Positions 25,586-34,914 of a stretch of DNA of 64,000 bases are shown piece by piece. The notes under the pieces are model-generated. The model saw only the letters and a program-made list of their open reading frames with translations. It was not told where the DNA came from and ran no database searches. The stretch is from Haloechinothrix alba (GTDB taxonomy: Bacteria > Actinomycetota > Actinomycetes > Mycobacteriales > Pseudonocardiaceae), in contig NZ_FZNW01000002.1 of assembly GCF_900188115.1 (NCBI RefSeq), forward strand, positions 62,001 to 126,000, given 5' to 3'. The first letter of the stretch is position 1. Every line of letters begins with the position of its first letter. The translations under genes and the position numbers were made by a program.

Positions 25586-27769
25586 ATGACAGCGACCCGG
25601 GCCGTGACCACCGATGCCGCGGAGCACACCCCGCCAGGACAGCTGTGGCGGGACTTCGACCGGTGCTACGCCGCGGTCGCGGCCAGGGACGTCCGGTTCG
25701 ACGGGCAGTTCATCACCGCCGTGCGCACCACGGGCATCTACTGCCGCCCGTCCTGCCCCGCGCTGACACCGCGCCAGGGCAACGTTTCCTTCTACCCCAC
25801 ATCGGCCGCAGCCCAGGCCGCGGGGTTCCGTGCCTGCAGGCGGTGCCTTCCCGACGCCGTGCCGGGCTCGCCGGAGTGGAACCTGCGCGCCGACCTCGCG
25901 GGTCGCGCGATGCGGCTGATCGGCGACGGCGTCATCGACCGCGAGGGCGTCACCGGCCTGGCCCGCGCACTGGGTTACTCCACACGCCACCTCACTCGCG
26001 TGCTGACGGCCGAGCTCGGCGCGGGCCCCATCGCGCTGGCCCGGGCCCATCGCGCGCACGCCGCACGCCTGCTCATCGAGCACACACCGCTCCCGCTGAC
26101 CGAGGTCGCGTTCGCCGCAGGCTTCGCGAGTGTGCGGCAGTTCAACGACACCATCCGTACCGTGTTCGGGATCGCTCCCGCTCGGCTGCGCGACGCGGCC
26201 TCCGGCCCGGCGCGGCGCGGCCGTGGCGCACCGGAACCCGCAGACTCCGCGCCGGGAACGCGCGTGTCCGTGCGGCTGCCGTTCCGCCGCCCCTTCGACG
26301 CGGGCGGGGTGCTCGACTACCTGGCGGCACGCGCCGTCCCCGGCGTCGAGTCGGTACGCACAGCGGCCGGGGACGAGCAGGCTCGCTACGCGCGCACACT
26401 GCGGCTGCCGCACGGCCCGGCGATCGTGCACGCCGAACCCGCAGCCGAGCACGTGCGCTGCACCCTGCGCCTGACCGATGTTCGTGACCTCGGCAGCGCG
26501 GTCGCGCGCGTGCGGCGGTTGTTCGACCTCGACGCCGACCCTGTCGCGGTGGACTCCGCACTGGCCGCCGACAGCGCGCTGACACCCCGGGTTGCCGCGA
26601 CACCGGGAATCCGCGTACCGGGAACCGTCGACCCGCACGAGCTCGTCGTGCGGGCGGTTCTGGGCCAGCAGGTGTCGGTGGCCTCGGCACGCTCGCTCGC
26701 CGGACGGCTGGCGCGCACCCTCGGCACGCCACTCGACGACCGGCCCGCGGAGGGTGGCACGGCGGCGGAACCGGACACACTGTTCCCCACCATGCAGGCC
26801 GTCGCCGAGCACGCGGCCACGGCGCTGCGCGGCCCCACGCGGCGCATCGCCGCGCTGGCCACCGTCGCCGAGCACCTCGCATCGGGAGCGCTCGAGGTGC
26901 ACATCGGCAGCGATCCGCAGACGGTGCATCGCGAGCTCACCGCGCTGCCGGGGATCGGCACGTGGACCGCCGACTACGTCCTGCTCCGCGCGCTCGGCAC
27001 GCCCGACATCCTTCCCGTTACCGACCGCGCCCTGCGCACCGGCGCCGCCCGCCTGGACCTTCCCGAGGACCCTGCCGGGCTCAGCGCCCGCGCGCACCGC
27101 TGGCGACCGTGGCGCTCCTACGCGGGTATGCACCTGTGGCGCGCCGCGCTCACCCCCCCCCCCGCACGGCAACGGGCCTGCCCCGCACATCGTCAACCGC
27201 CGCTCACCCCGACTCCGGATAGGACGACCGCCATGACAATCGCATTCTGGGCCACCACCGGCACCCCCGCAGGACCGTTCACCGCGATCGTCGCCTCCGA
27301 CGGCGCGGTCCTCGCCTCCGGCTGGACCTCGGAGCCCGACGACCTCACCACCCGGATCTCGGGCTCCCTGCTGCCGGGTGAGCTCCGTGCCCGCCACGAT
27401 CTGGGTCCGGTGACCAGGGCCGTGCGCGCGTACCATGCGGGCGAGCTCGACGCGATCGACGAGATCGTGGTGCGGCAGCGATCCGGGGAGTTCCTCCAGC
27501 AGGCATGGGCCACCCTGCGGGACGTTCCCGCAGGGCACCCCGTCTCCTACAGCGAGCTCGCCACCCGCGCTGGTCGGCGCCCCGCGGTGCGCGCGGCCGC
27601 CATGGCCTGCGCCCGCAACGCGGCGGCACTGTTCGTACCGTGTCACCGGGTACTGCGCACCGGAGGGTCGCTCGGCGGGTTCCGGTGGGGTGTCGACGTC
27701 AAGCGGTGGCTGCTCGAACACGAGCGGCGTAACGCGGCGACCTCACACGCCCTCCAGCCGCATGGTTGA
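25586..27769 (+). CDS. Ada-like/AlkA DNA glycosylase in one frame with an O6-methylguanine methyltransferase
   Basis: As sequenced this is a single 727-residue frame. Residues 20-90 form the Ada zinc domain (four Cys, GIYCRPSC and CRRCLPD). The AraC-type helix-turn-helix domain (LARALGYSTRHLTRVL, EVAFAAGFASVRQFND) follows to about 210. AlkA_N and the helix-hairpin-helix glycosylase come next, with LPGIGTWTADYVLLRALG and the catalytic Asp in PVTDRAL. After WRPWRSYAGMHLWRAAL the frame crosses a run of eleven C (27153-27163), a low-complexity linker and then a complete Ogt domain. Together these would repair alkylated bases and possibly sense them. In relatives AlkA and Ogt are normally separate genes, so either a true fusion or a C-tract length error is possible. 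ATG at 25586 has AGGA upstream. Confidence 0.82.
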   Translation: MTATRAVTTDAAEHTPPGQLWRDFDRCYAAVAARDVRFDGQFITAVRTTGIYCRPSCPALTPRQGNVSFYPTSAAAQAAGFRACRRCLPDAVPGSPEWNLRADLAGRAMRLIGDGVIDREGVTGLARALGYSTRHLTRVLTAELGAGPIALARAHRAHAARLLIEHTPLPLTEVAFAAGFASVRQFNDTIRTVFGIAPARLRDAASGPARRGRGAPEPADSAPGTRVSVRLPFRRPFDAGGVLDYLAARAVPGVESVRTAAGDEQARYARTLRLPHGPAIVHAEPAAEHVRCTLRLTDVRDLGSAVARVRRLFDLDADPVAVDSALAADSALTPRVAATPGIRVPGTVDPHELVVRAVLGQQVSVASARSLAGRLARTLGTPLDDRPAEGGTAAEPDTLFPTMQAVAEHAATALRGPTRRIAALATVAEHLASGALEVHIGSDPQTVHRELTALPGIGTWTADYVLLRALGTPDILPVTDRALRTGAARLDLPEDPAGLSARAHRWRPWRSYAGMHLWRAALTPPPARQRACPAHRQPPLTPTPDRTTAMTIAFWATTGTPAGPFTAIVASDGAVLASGWTSEPDDLTTRISGSLLPGELRARHDLGPVTRAVRAYHAGELDAIDEIVVRQRSGEFLQQAWATLRDVPAGHPVSYSELATRAGRRPAVRAAAMACARNAAALFVPCHRVLRTGGSLGGFRWGVDVKRWLLEHERRNAATSHALQPHG
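27153..27163. repeat. C11 homopolymer between AlkA and Ogt domains
   Basis: Eleven consecutive C. One length change of the run would end AlkA at the TAG at 27220-27222. Another would end it at the TGA overlapping the ogt ATG (27234). It may be slippery in vivo or a sequencing length error. Confidence 0.85.
27234..27769 (+). CDS. ogt: Methylated-DNA-[protein]-cysteine S-methyltransferase (internal start option)
   Basis: Suicide repair enzyme that transfers alkyl groups from O6-alkylguanine to its own Cys. From ATG at 27234 it would be 178 residues, the usual Ogt length. It begins with an interrupted beta domain (TIAFWATTGTPAGPFTAIV) and contains the catalytic PCHRV with GG-LGGFRWG and the recognition helix (PVSYSELATRAGRRPAVRAAAMACARN). 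If AlkA really ends early, this ATG would be translationally coupled to it. As sequenced it is the C-terminal part of the longer frame. The last 27 bases overlap the convergent sbcC. Confidence 0.7.
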
Positions 27770-30340
27770 CCCGGACCGCGACTTGCCGACCCGCAGGCGC
27801 GCCGGGATGCGCTGGCGCAGCTCCTCGACGTGCGAGACCACACCGACGACGCGCCCGCCGGCGCGGAGCTCGTCGAGCGTACCCATCACCACGTCGAGGG
27901 TCTCGGAGTCGAGCGTGCCGAACCCCTCGTCGATGAACAGCGTGTCCAGCAGGGTCCCGCCGGTCTCGGTGGCCACCACGTCGGCGAGCCCCAGCGCCAG
28001 CGCGAGCGAGGCCAGGAAGGACTCGCCCCCGGACAGCGTCTTGGCCGGGCGCACGGCCCCGGAGTAGTCGTCGAGCACGTCCAGGCCGAGACCACCGCGG
28101 GTGCCCCGCGCGCCCGCGGCGTCGGAGTGCACGAACGAGTAACGCCCCTGGCTCATCATGCGCAGACGGCGTGTGCCCGCGACGGCGACTTCCTCCAGCC
28201 GTGCCGCGAGCACGTACGAGCGCAGCGACATCCTCCGGGCGTTCTGGCCCCGGCCGTTGACGACGTCGGTCAGCGCGTCCAGCTCGGCGTAGGCCGCCTC
28301 CGCAGGCTCCAGCTCGGCCAGCCGCGCGGTCAGCGACTCGGCGATGGTGGCGAGATCGTCCCGCTTGCTCGCGCAGGCACGCACCCGCACCAGCGCCGCC
28401 TCCGCCTCCTCCCGCGCCCGTGTGAGCGCCTGCTCGGCGCCGGCGAGATCGACCTCCTCGTCGGCGGCGACGTCGACGAGCTCGGGGTCGGCCAGGACCT
28501 CCCGAGCCGCCGATGCGGCCACATCGGACTGCGTGACCCACTCCTCGAGCGCGTCGGCGTCCCGCTGCCCGAGCCCCGCGGCCAGCGCCTCGTCGAGTGA
28601 CCCGAACTCGGCGTCGGACACGGCGGCCGAGACGACCTCGCGCTGCTCGGCCAGCCTGCGCCGGCACGAGATGACGTCCGCACGGGACTCCGCCAGCGCC
28701 TCCAGCGCGGCCGCCACCGACAGCAGGTGGGCGCGGCGCCGTTGCACGTCCGGGTACTCACCGCGCGCGGCGGCGAGCCGTTCGGCGCGTTCGGACACCG
28801 TGCCCGCCAGCGCGGCGCGGTCCGCCTCGGCACGGGTCGCGCCGCGGTCGGCCTCGGCCTTCTCGGCTTCCAGGCGGTCCCGCTCCCGCTGGGCTTCCTG
28901 CTCGGCACGTTCGGCAGCGCGCTCGTCCTCCTCGGCGACCGCGCCCGCGTCGGGCGAGGCAGGCCAGGGGTGCTCGGTCGAGCCACAGACCGGGCAGGGT
29001 GCTCCGGCATCGAGCGCGGAGGCCAGTTCGCCTGCCATCCCGGCCAGGCGCCGCTCGCGCAGGTCGAGCACGCGTTCCCGCGCGCGCTGGTGCTCGTCGA
29101 CCGCCTGGCGCAGCGACTCGGCAAGGCTCGTGGCGCGCGCCGTGGCCTGTTCGACGGCCGTGACCGTCTCTGCCAGCCGCGCCTCGTCGACGCGCTGCTG
29201 CTCGGCTTCCTCGATCGCGCCGGACAGCGCGCCCGCCTCCTCCCGGAAGCGGCCCGCGCGAGCGCGCAGCTCGGCAGGCGACCCGTCCGAGGACTGCTCC
29301 CCCCACTCCAGCAGCTCGCTCACCCGCTGCTGTTCGACCCGATCGGCCTTGTCCAGCTCCGTCGCGACCCGGTCGGCGAGCTGCTGCGCCTCCAGCACCG
29401 TCGCGGCGCGGCGGGCGCGCGCCAGCCGGTGCCGTGCGTTGTCGATCTCGTCGGCCTGCCCGGCCAGCTCGGCCAGCTTCCGGTGCGCCGCCGCGACCCG
29501 CCGCACCCGATCCGCGCGCGCCGTGCGGTCGGCGAGCACGGACTCGGCATCCTGCCGGGCCCGGCGGGCGTCGGCTTCCGCCGCGCTCGCCTGCTCGTGC
29601 TCGGCCCGCGCCTGCCGCTCGAGCCCGCGCACCCACTCGGCCGTGGGCGCCTCCGGCTGCTCGACGTCCGCCACCTGCGCGGCCCGGGCCGCCCACTCGC
29701 GCGCGCGGGCCCGCAGCGCCTCCAGCTCCTTGCCCCGCTCACCGCGACGCTCGCGGAACCACCGTTCCACGTCTGCGAACCGCCGCGTCGCGAACAGTTG
29801 CTCGAGCAGCTGCTCGCGCTCGCTGGTCTCCGCGCGCAGGAACCGCGCGAACTCGCCCTGCGGCAGGAGTACCACCTGGAAGAACTGCTCTGCGCTCATC
29901 CCGAGCAGTCGCTGCACGGTGCGCGACACCTCGTCGACCCGCGTGACCGGCTCGTTCGCGTACCCGCTCGGCGTGCCCGCGATCCACGTCAGGGATGCCT
30001 TGGCCTGCTGCGTCGTCGTGCCACTTCCGCGCTTCTTCGGGCGCTCGTACTCGGGGTTGCGCACCACACGGAACCGGCACCCCTGCACCGTCAGCTCGAG
30101 GCCGACCTCGGTCGGGGTGTCGGCGCCTGCCAGGTCACTGCGCAACCGCTTGGTCTCCCCCCGTGCACCGGGAACGGTCCCGAACAGCGCGAACGCCACG
30201 GCGTCGAGCACGGTGGTCTTGCCTGCGCCCGTATCGCCGTGCAGCAGGAACAACCCGTCGCTGCCCAGCGCATCCATGTCGACCGTCTGGTGGTCGGGGT
30301 AGGGCCCGAACCCGGTCACGTCCAGGCGATGCAGTTTCAT
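27743..30340 (-). CDS. sbcC: Exonuclease SbcC (SMC-like ATPase subunit)
   Basis: 865-residue Rad50-type subunit of the SbcCD nuclease, which opens hairpins and processes double-strand breaks and stalled forks. It has Walker A GDTGAGKTT at about 35-43 and FFQVVLLPQGEFARFLRA (Q-loop region). Two long Ala/Glu/Arg coiled-coil arms flank the zinc-hook CPVCG, and the C-terminal lobe has signature LSGGESFLASLALALGLAD, Walker B TLFIDEGFGTLD and the H-loop VSHVEEL. It is somewhat shorter than the common 1000-plus residues because the coiled coils are short. Its start overlaps the sbcD stop by four bases. Confidence 0.93.
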   Translation of the reverse strand: MKLHRLDVTGFGPYPDHQTVDMDALGSDGLFLLHGDTGAGKTTVLDAVAFALFGTVPGARGETKRLRSDLAGADTPTEVGLELTVQGCRFRVVRNPEYERPKKRGSGTTTQQAKASLTWIAGTPSGYANEPVTRVDEVSRTVQRLLGMSAEQFFQVVLLPQGEFARFLRAETSEREQLLEQLFATRRFADVERWFRERRGERGKELEALRARAREWAARAAQVADVEQPEAPTAEWVRGLERQARAEHEQASAAEADARRARQDAESVLADRTARADRVRRVAAAHRKLAELAGQADEIDNARHRLARARRAATVLEAQQLADRVATELDKADRVEQQRVSELLEWGEQSSDGSPAELRARAGRFREEAGALSGAIEEAEQQRVDEARLAETVTAVEQATARATSLAESLRQAVDEHQRARERVLDLRERRLAGMAGELASALDAGAPCPVCGSTEHPWPASPDAGAVAEEDERAAERAEQEAQRERDRLEAEKAEADRGATRAEADRAALAGTVSERAERLAAARGEYPDVQRRRAHLLSVAAALEALAESRADVISCRRRLAEQREVVSAAVSDAEFGSLDEALAAGLGQRDADALEEWVTQSDVAASAAREVLADPELVDVAADEEVDLAGAEQALTRAREEAEAALVRVRACASKRDDLATIAESLTARLAELEPAEAAYAELDALTDVVNGRGQNARRMSLRSYVLAARLEEVAVAGTRRLRMMSQGRYSFVHSDAAGARGTRGGLGLDVLDDYSGAVRPAKTLSGGESFLASLALALGLADVVATETGGTLLDTLFIDEGFGTLDSETLDVVMGTLDELRAGGRVVGVVSHVEELRQRIPARLRVGKSRSGSTMRLEGV

Positions 30341-31503
30341 CCGGCATCACCCCCGCTGCCCGCCCTGTCGGCCCGACCGGCCCAGGCGAGTGCCTCGGTC
30401 AGCAGGTCGGCCTCCGACCCTGTCGGTTCGGCTCCCCGGCAGTCGCGCACGAAGTGCCCGGCGATCTCCCGGTCGCTGCGACCGCGCACCACCTGCGCGT
30501 ACCGCAGCGTGGCCTGCGTGTCGCCACCCTCGGGCTGCCACTCGAGATGCACGGCGTGCGGGAACCGCTCACGCAGCCTGCGCATCGCGTCGACGGGGCG
30601 CACGGGGTCGGTGAGCGTCGCGGACAGGTAGCACTCCGCCAGCCCGGCGTAGTCCTCCGCGGTCAGCAGCTCGTCCAGGCTGCCGGTGACCGTGGCCAGC
30701 GCGCGCGGCACCGGGAGCTCGCGCCGGGTGACCTCCGCGAGTCCCGTCTCGTCGAGGTCGACCAGCCACACCGACTTGCGGTCGGTGCGTTCCGCGAACG
30801 AGTACGCGAGCGGGCTGCCCGAGTACCGCACGGTGCCGGTCACCCGCTGCGGGCCGTGCAGGTGCCCGAGCGCGACGTAGTCGACACCGTCGAACACCGT
30901 GGCAGGAACCTGCTCGACACCGCCGACCTCGATGGTGCGTTCCGAGCCGGAGGCCTCGGCCCCCGTGACGAACGCGTGCGCGAGCACCACCGAACGCGCC
31001 GCCTCGCGCCCGGCGAGATCGGCCCTGATGCGGCGCAACGCCTCGTCGAGCACCGCGGCATGTCCCCTTCCGTCGATCCCCCACGCGTGCCGCACCGGTT
31101 CCGGCTCGAGGTACGGGATGCCGTACACGGCGACAGGGCCGTGCTCGTCGTGCAGCTCGACCGGGTCGGCGAGCTGCCCGATGCCGGTACGCAGGTGCAG
31201 CCCGCCCGCGGCGGCGAACGCGCCGAACGCCCCCAACCGGGCAGCCGAGTCGTGGTTACCCGAGGTCAGTACCAGCTGCGCACCCGCATCGCTGATGCGC
31301 TGCAGGGCGCGCGAGGCGACCCGGACGCTCTCCGCGGACGGGACGGCCCTGTCGTAGACGTCGCCCGAGACGAGCACGGCATCCACACCGTCGGCCACGA
31401 CGATCTCGGCGATGTGGTCCAGCACCCGTTCCTGGTCGGCCAGCAGGTCCACGCCGTGGAACGTACGACCCACATGCCAGTCCGAAGTGTGCAGCAGGCG
31501 CAT
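30337..31503 (-). CDS. sbcD: Exonuclease SbcD (Mre11-like nuclease subunit)
   Basis: 388-residue calcineurin-like phosphoesterase, the nuclease of SbcCD. The metal-binding motifs are all present in order: TSDWHVG, LVSGDVYDRAVP, SGNHDSAARL, LAHAFV and GHLHGPQ. The capping domain follows. ATG at 31503 starts directly at the conserved MRLLHTSDWH. It forms a translationally coupled operon with sbcC, the usual arrangement. Confidence 0.94.
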   Translation of the reverse strand: MRLLHTSDWHVGRTFHGVDLLADQERVLDHIAEIVVADGVDAVLVSGDVYDRAVPSAESVRVASRALQRISDAGAQLVLTSGNHDSAARLGAFGAFAAAGGLHLRTGIGQLADPVELHDEHGPVAVYGIPYLEPEPVRHAWGIDGRGHAAVLDEALRRIRADLAGREAARSVVLAHAFVTGAEASGSERTIEVGGVEQVPATVFDGVDYVALGHLHGPQRVTGTVRYSGSPLAYSFAERTDRKSVWLVDLDETGLAEVTRRELPVPRALATVTGSLDELLTAEDYAGLAECYLSATLTDPVRPVDAMRRLRERFPHAVHLEWQPEGGDTQATLRYAQVVRGRSDREIAGHFVRDCRGAEPTGSEADLLTEALAWAGRADRAGSGGDAG

Positions 31504-31822
31504 GTCCCCAAGGTATGTCCCGGTACCGACAGCGCCGAACCCGGCACGCGCGGTCTCGCCGGCAACCCGCCGGAGTCCCCACGGCCGGGCCGTTCGAAGG
31601 CACCACCGCGACGGCCCCGTGTGGCTGCCGTGCGGCTGCCGTGCGGCTGCCGCGTGGTGGGCCGTGCGCGACTACCGGGCCGGTCGCGAACGGGGAGCGC
31701 CCGGACACTGTCGGTGGTCCCTGCGAGGCTGGAACGTGATCATCGGTGGCATGCCCGCGGGGTGAGCCCGCGCCCGATGCGCCACCGCCACCCGAGGCAT
31801 CCGTGCTGACAAAGGAGGACCC
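31504..31822. other. Divergent intergenic region between sbcD and rmuC
   Basis: 319 bases with no believable gene. It contains the promoters for the leftward sbcDC operon and rightward rmuC, plus a short tandem repeat (31619-31651). Nothing else stands out. Confidence 0.5.
31619..31651. repeat. Three tandem 11-bp units
   Basis: GTGYGGCTGCC is repeated three times head to tail (first copy has T, the others C). It may be a length-variable tract; no function is evident. Confidence 0.75.
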
Positions 31823-32752
31823 GTGACATCCACGGTGATCACCACCGCCGCCGTGGTGGTCGCGTTGCTGCTGGCCGCCGCCGTCGCCGTGCTCTGGCGG
31901 CTCTACAACGACAGCATGCGGCGGGTAGACCAAGCGGTCGCCGACCTGGCCACCGAACGGGCCCGGCTCGACGAGCAGCACGACGCGTTGCGCCGGTACC
32001 AGGTGGCCTTCGCCTCGGTGTCCGGTCGGGGCGAGCTCGGTGAGCAGGTCCTGGCACAGACCGCACGCGCGCTCGGGCTGCGTGAGGGCCTGCACTTCAG
32101 CCTGCAGACCGACGTCGCAGGCGGCGGCGCCGCCAAGCCGGATCTCGTACTGTACGTGGGTGGCGGCCGCAGTGTCCCCGTCGACGCGAAGGCGAGCATG
32201 GCCTGCTGGGCGGAGGCCATGGAGACCGACGACGCCGCGGAACGCGCCGACGCACTGCGGGTACATGCCCGCAACCTGCGGTCACGGGCCGCGGAGCTCT
32301 CCGGTAAGGGCTACGAGCGCTGGGCGGACGCGATCTACGGGGTCATCATGTTCGTTCCCTCCGACGCAGCCGTTGTCGCGGCCCTCGACACCGACGAGGA
32401 GCTGCTGCGGTGGTTGCTCGATCGCAGGGTGTTCCTGTGCGGGCCGACCGGCTTCGCGATCCTGGCCTCGGCCGCGCTGTTCGCGGGCAACGATCGCGCG
32501 CTGGCCGAGGACGTCGAGCACATCCGCGCGCAAGCGGCGACCGCGCACCGCACGGCCGCGGGCGCCGTGGACGCGCTGAACGTGTCAAGTACACACTTGC
32601 AACGCTTCATAGCCGCGCGGCGCAAGGAGCTGGACGCGCTGGAACGCTTCCGTTCCGCCGTGACACCGCTGACCGAGACGGCGGCCAGCCCCAACGCCGT
32701 GCCCGAGATCCGGCGAGGTGAGCAGGCCGCGCAGCACAACGGCACCGGGTAG
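31823..32752 (+). CDS. rmuC: DNA recombination protein RmuC family
   Basis: 309-residue protein with an N-terminal membrane anchor (residues 5-27), a coiled coil (VADLATERARLDEQHDALRRYQ) and the RmuC nuclease-like domain. Recognisable are GELGEQVLAQTARALGL, PDLVLYVGGGRSVPVDAKAS (acidic and Lys residues of a PD-(D/E)xK-like core), LSGKGYERW and the VIMFVPSDAAVVAAL strand. RmuC limits inversions at short inverted repeats in E. coli. It is shorter than the E. coli protein. GTG at 31823 is preceded by AAGGAGGAC with ideal spacing. Proximity to sbcCD and xseAB makes a repair neighbourhood. Confidence 0.88.
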   Translation: MTSTVITTAAVVVALLLAAAVAVLWRLYNDSMRRVDQAVADLATERARLDEQHDALRRYQVAFASVSGRGELGEQVLAQTARALGLREGLHFSLQTDVAGGGAAKPDLVLYVGGGRSVPVDAKASMACWAEAMETDDAAERADALRVHARNLRSRAAELSGKGYERWADAIYGVIMFVPSDAAVVAALDTDEELLRWLLDRRVFLCGPTGFAILASAALFAGNDRALAEDVEHIRAQAATAHRTAAGAVDALNVSSTHLQRFIAARRKELDALERFRSAVTPLTETAASPNAVPEIRRGEQAAQHNGTG

Positions 32753-32779
32753 ACACACGCGGCCCGTCCACACGAGAAG

Positions 32780-32811
32780 GCCGCCCCGGTCCGTGCGCGG
32801 CCCGGGGCGGC
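32780..32811. terminator. Terminator hairpin after rmuC
   Basis: GCCGCCCCGG at 32780-32789 pairs with CCGGGGCGGC at 32802-32811, a 10-bp G-C stem with a 12-nt loop, 28 bases after the rmuC stop. There is no T-run, as is common in this kind of genome. Confidence 0.55.
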
Positions 32812-32847
32812 GGCACTGCGCGCGCACCAGCCGCTACGGTTGAGGTC

Positions 32848-33702
32848 GTGGTGAGCACCAGTGGACGCGACGACCAGGACAGTGGCGACGAGCCCGTGCC
32901 ATGGGACGAACGCCCCATCGCCGGGAGCGCGCGGGGGCTATCGTGGCCGGTGGCTGTCGCGATCGCCCTCGGCCTCACCCTGGGCGGGGCCATACTCGAC
33001 ATGCAACTGCGGGGCGGGCTCGACACTGTGTTCCAGGTCGGCTTCGTTCTCGGGTGCGTCGCCGCGATCTGCGCGGTTCGCAGGCGCAACCTGTTCGGGC
33101 CGATCGTGCAGCCGCCGCTGATCCTCGCGTTCACCGTGCCCGGCGTCGTGCTCTACGCCTCCGGGATGCCCGAGGGCACCGGTACGATGTCCCGCGCGAT
33201 CGCCGTCGGCACCCCGTTGGTAGACAACTTCCCGACCATGGCGGCCACCACGGTCGCCACCATCGGCATCGGCCTCCTACGACTGGTCACGCAACGCGAT
33301 CCCGACGGCAAGGCGATCAAGCGGACCTCACGCACCCGCCAGGGCGGGGACAAGACCAAGGGTCGCGAGGGCAAGTCCGCGCAACGATCCGGCAGTGGCT
33401 CTGCACGGGACTCCGCACGGCACCCCAAGCCGGAGCGGCAACGCGAGCGGGAGCCTGCCGCCCGGCCCGCGCCGCCGTCGAGCGACCCGCCCGTACCGAG
33501 ACGCGAGCCGCGACGCTCCACACAGGACACCCGCGGGCCACGCCCGTGGGATTCCGAACGGCAGGAACGCCCCGCGCCGCCGCGCGAGACCGGGGCGCCC
33601 TCCGCGCCACCGCCGTTCCTGGACGAGCAGGCCCGCGGCCGCCCGAGGCCCGACGCGGAAGGCCGCCCCCCGCGCAGGCCGCGCCCCCCGCGCGAGCGGT
33701 AG
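32848..33702 (+). CDS. DUF6542 domain membrane protein
   Basis: 284-residue protein with four hydrophobic segments at about 32-52, 60-76, 87-105 and 125-147, forming the DUF6542-type membrane domain. The tail is long, disordered and rich in Arg, Pro, Ser and Gln (150-284). Function unknown. It sits next to ispH as its mycobacterial counterpart does (Rv1111c beside Rv1110). GTG at 32848 and GTG at 32851 are both possible; GAGG lies just upstream and favours 32851 slightly on spacing. Confidence 0.78.
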   Translation: MVSTSGRDDQDSGDEPVPWDERPIAGSARGLSWPVAVAIALGLTLGGAILDMQLRGGLDTVFQVGFVLGCVAAICAVRRRNLFGPIVQPPLILAFTVPGVVLYASGMPEGTGTMSRAIAVGTPLVDNFPTMAATTVATIGIGLLRLVTQRDPDGKAIKRTSRTRQGGDKTKGREGKSAQRSGSGSARDSARHPKPERQREREPAARPAPPSSDPPVPRREPRRSTQDTRGPRPWDSERQERPAPPRETGAPSAPPPFLDEQARGRPRPDAEGRPPRRPRPPRER

Positions 33703-33768
33703 CCGGCCGTCGGCCGCTGAGATACCTCCAGCCCGGTTCCGTCCGCCCGGCGGGGCCGCGCGATGGCC

Positions 33769-34746
33769 TCACCGCACCGGCGAGGAGTCCCGCAGCTCCC
33801 GGGGCAGTGCGAACGAGATCTTCTCGTTCGCCGTCGTGACCTCGTCGACATCGCTCCATCCGCGCTCGGCCAGCCAGTCGAGCAACTCCATGACCAGCAC
33901 ATCCGGGACGGACGCGCCGCTGGTCACGCCGACGGTGCGCACGCCGTCCAGCCATGCCTCGTCGACCTCGTTCGGGTAGTCGATCAGGTGCGCGGCGCTC
34001 GCGCCCGCCTGCAGGGCCACCTCGACGAGGCGCTTGGAGTTCGAGGAGTTCGTCGACCCGACCACCAGGACCAGGTCGCACTCCGCGGCCATCGCCTTCA
34101 CCGCTACCTGACGGTTCGACGTCGCGTAGCAGATGTCGTCACTCGGTGGATCGGCCAGGTGCGGGAAGCGGCCGCGCAGCTGGTCGACCCGCTCCATGGT
34201 CTCGTCGACGCTGAGCGTGGTCTGCGACAGCCACACCACCTTGGAGGGGTCGCGGACCTCGACCTTGTCCACGTCCTCCGCGGTGTCGACGAGCTGCACG
34301 TTGTCCGGCGCCTCACCCGCGGTGCCTTCCACCTCTTCGTGGCCCTCGTGACCGATCAGCAGGATGTCGTAGTCCTCGCGGTCGAAACGGTTGACCTCCT
34401 TGTGCACCTTGGTCACCAACGGGCACGTCGCGTCGATCGTGCGCAGGTCACGATCGGCCGCTTCCTGGTGCACCGCAGGCGACACGCCGTGCGCGGAGAA
34501 GACGACGCGCGCGCCCTCGGGGACCTCCGACACGTCCTCGACGAAGATCACACCGCGCTCGCGGAGGTTCTCCACGACATGCCGGTTGTGCACGATCTCC
34601 TTCCGCACGTACACGGGCGGGCCGTACTTCTCCAGCACCTTCTCCACGGTGACCACGGCACGGTCGACACCGGCGCAGTAGCCGCGCGGCTTGGCGAGCA
34701 AGACCCGTTTGCCCGCCTGCTGTCCCTCCTGGCTCGCTGCAGTCAT
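33769..34746 (-). CDS. ispH: 4-Hydroxy-3-methylbut-2-enyl diphosphate reductase
   Basis: Iron-sulphur enzyme of the last MEP-pathway step, converting HMBPP to IPP and DMAPP. The 325-residue protein has the three cluster cysteines in [11 protein letters not shown] (about residue 24), [12 protein letters not shown] and [11 protein letters not shown]. It also has VFSAHGVSP and the substrate loop [16 protein letters not shown] at 34746 with GGTGG upstream gives the family's normal start; the frame is open 18 codons further. It supplies precursors for UppS and other prenyl products. It is divergent from the lipid-droplet-type gene. Confidence 0.95.
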   Translation of the reverse strand: MTAASQEGQQAGKRVLLAKPRGYCAGVDRAVVTVEKVLEKYGPPVYVRKEIVHNRHVVENLRERGVIFVEDVSEVPEGARVVFSAHGVSPAVHQEAADRDLRTIDATCPLVTKVHKEVNRFDREDYDILLIGHEGHEEVEGTAGEAPDNVQLVDTAEDVDKVEVRDPSKVVWLSQTTLSVDETMERVDQLRGRFPHLADPPSDDICYATSNRQVAVKAMAAECDLVLVVGSTNSSNSKRLVEVALQAGASAAHLIDYPNEVDEAWLDGVRTVGVTSGASVPDVLVMELLDWLAERGWSDVDEVTTANEKISFALPRELRDSSPVR

Positions 34747-34914
34747 GCCACCAGCATACGGACTACCGCACGGCGGTCCGTAGTACCGCTGTGGCCACAC
34801 TCATAACCCGCTCCCGCGGCGTCCCTCGCGGCAGGCTTCCCTCTCGCCGGCAGGTGCCCCGTCAAGGGCGAGCCCGCCTGGGCAGAACACACCTGGTGCG
34901 AGAGACTTGACGGC

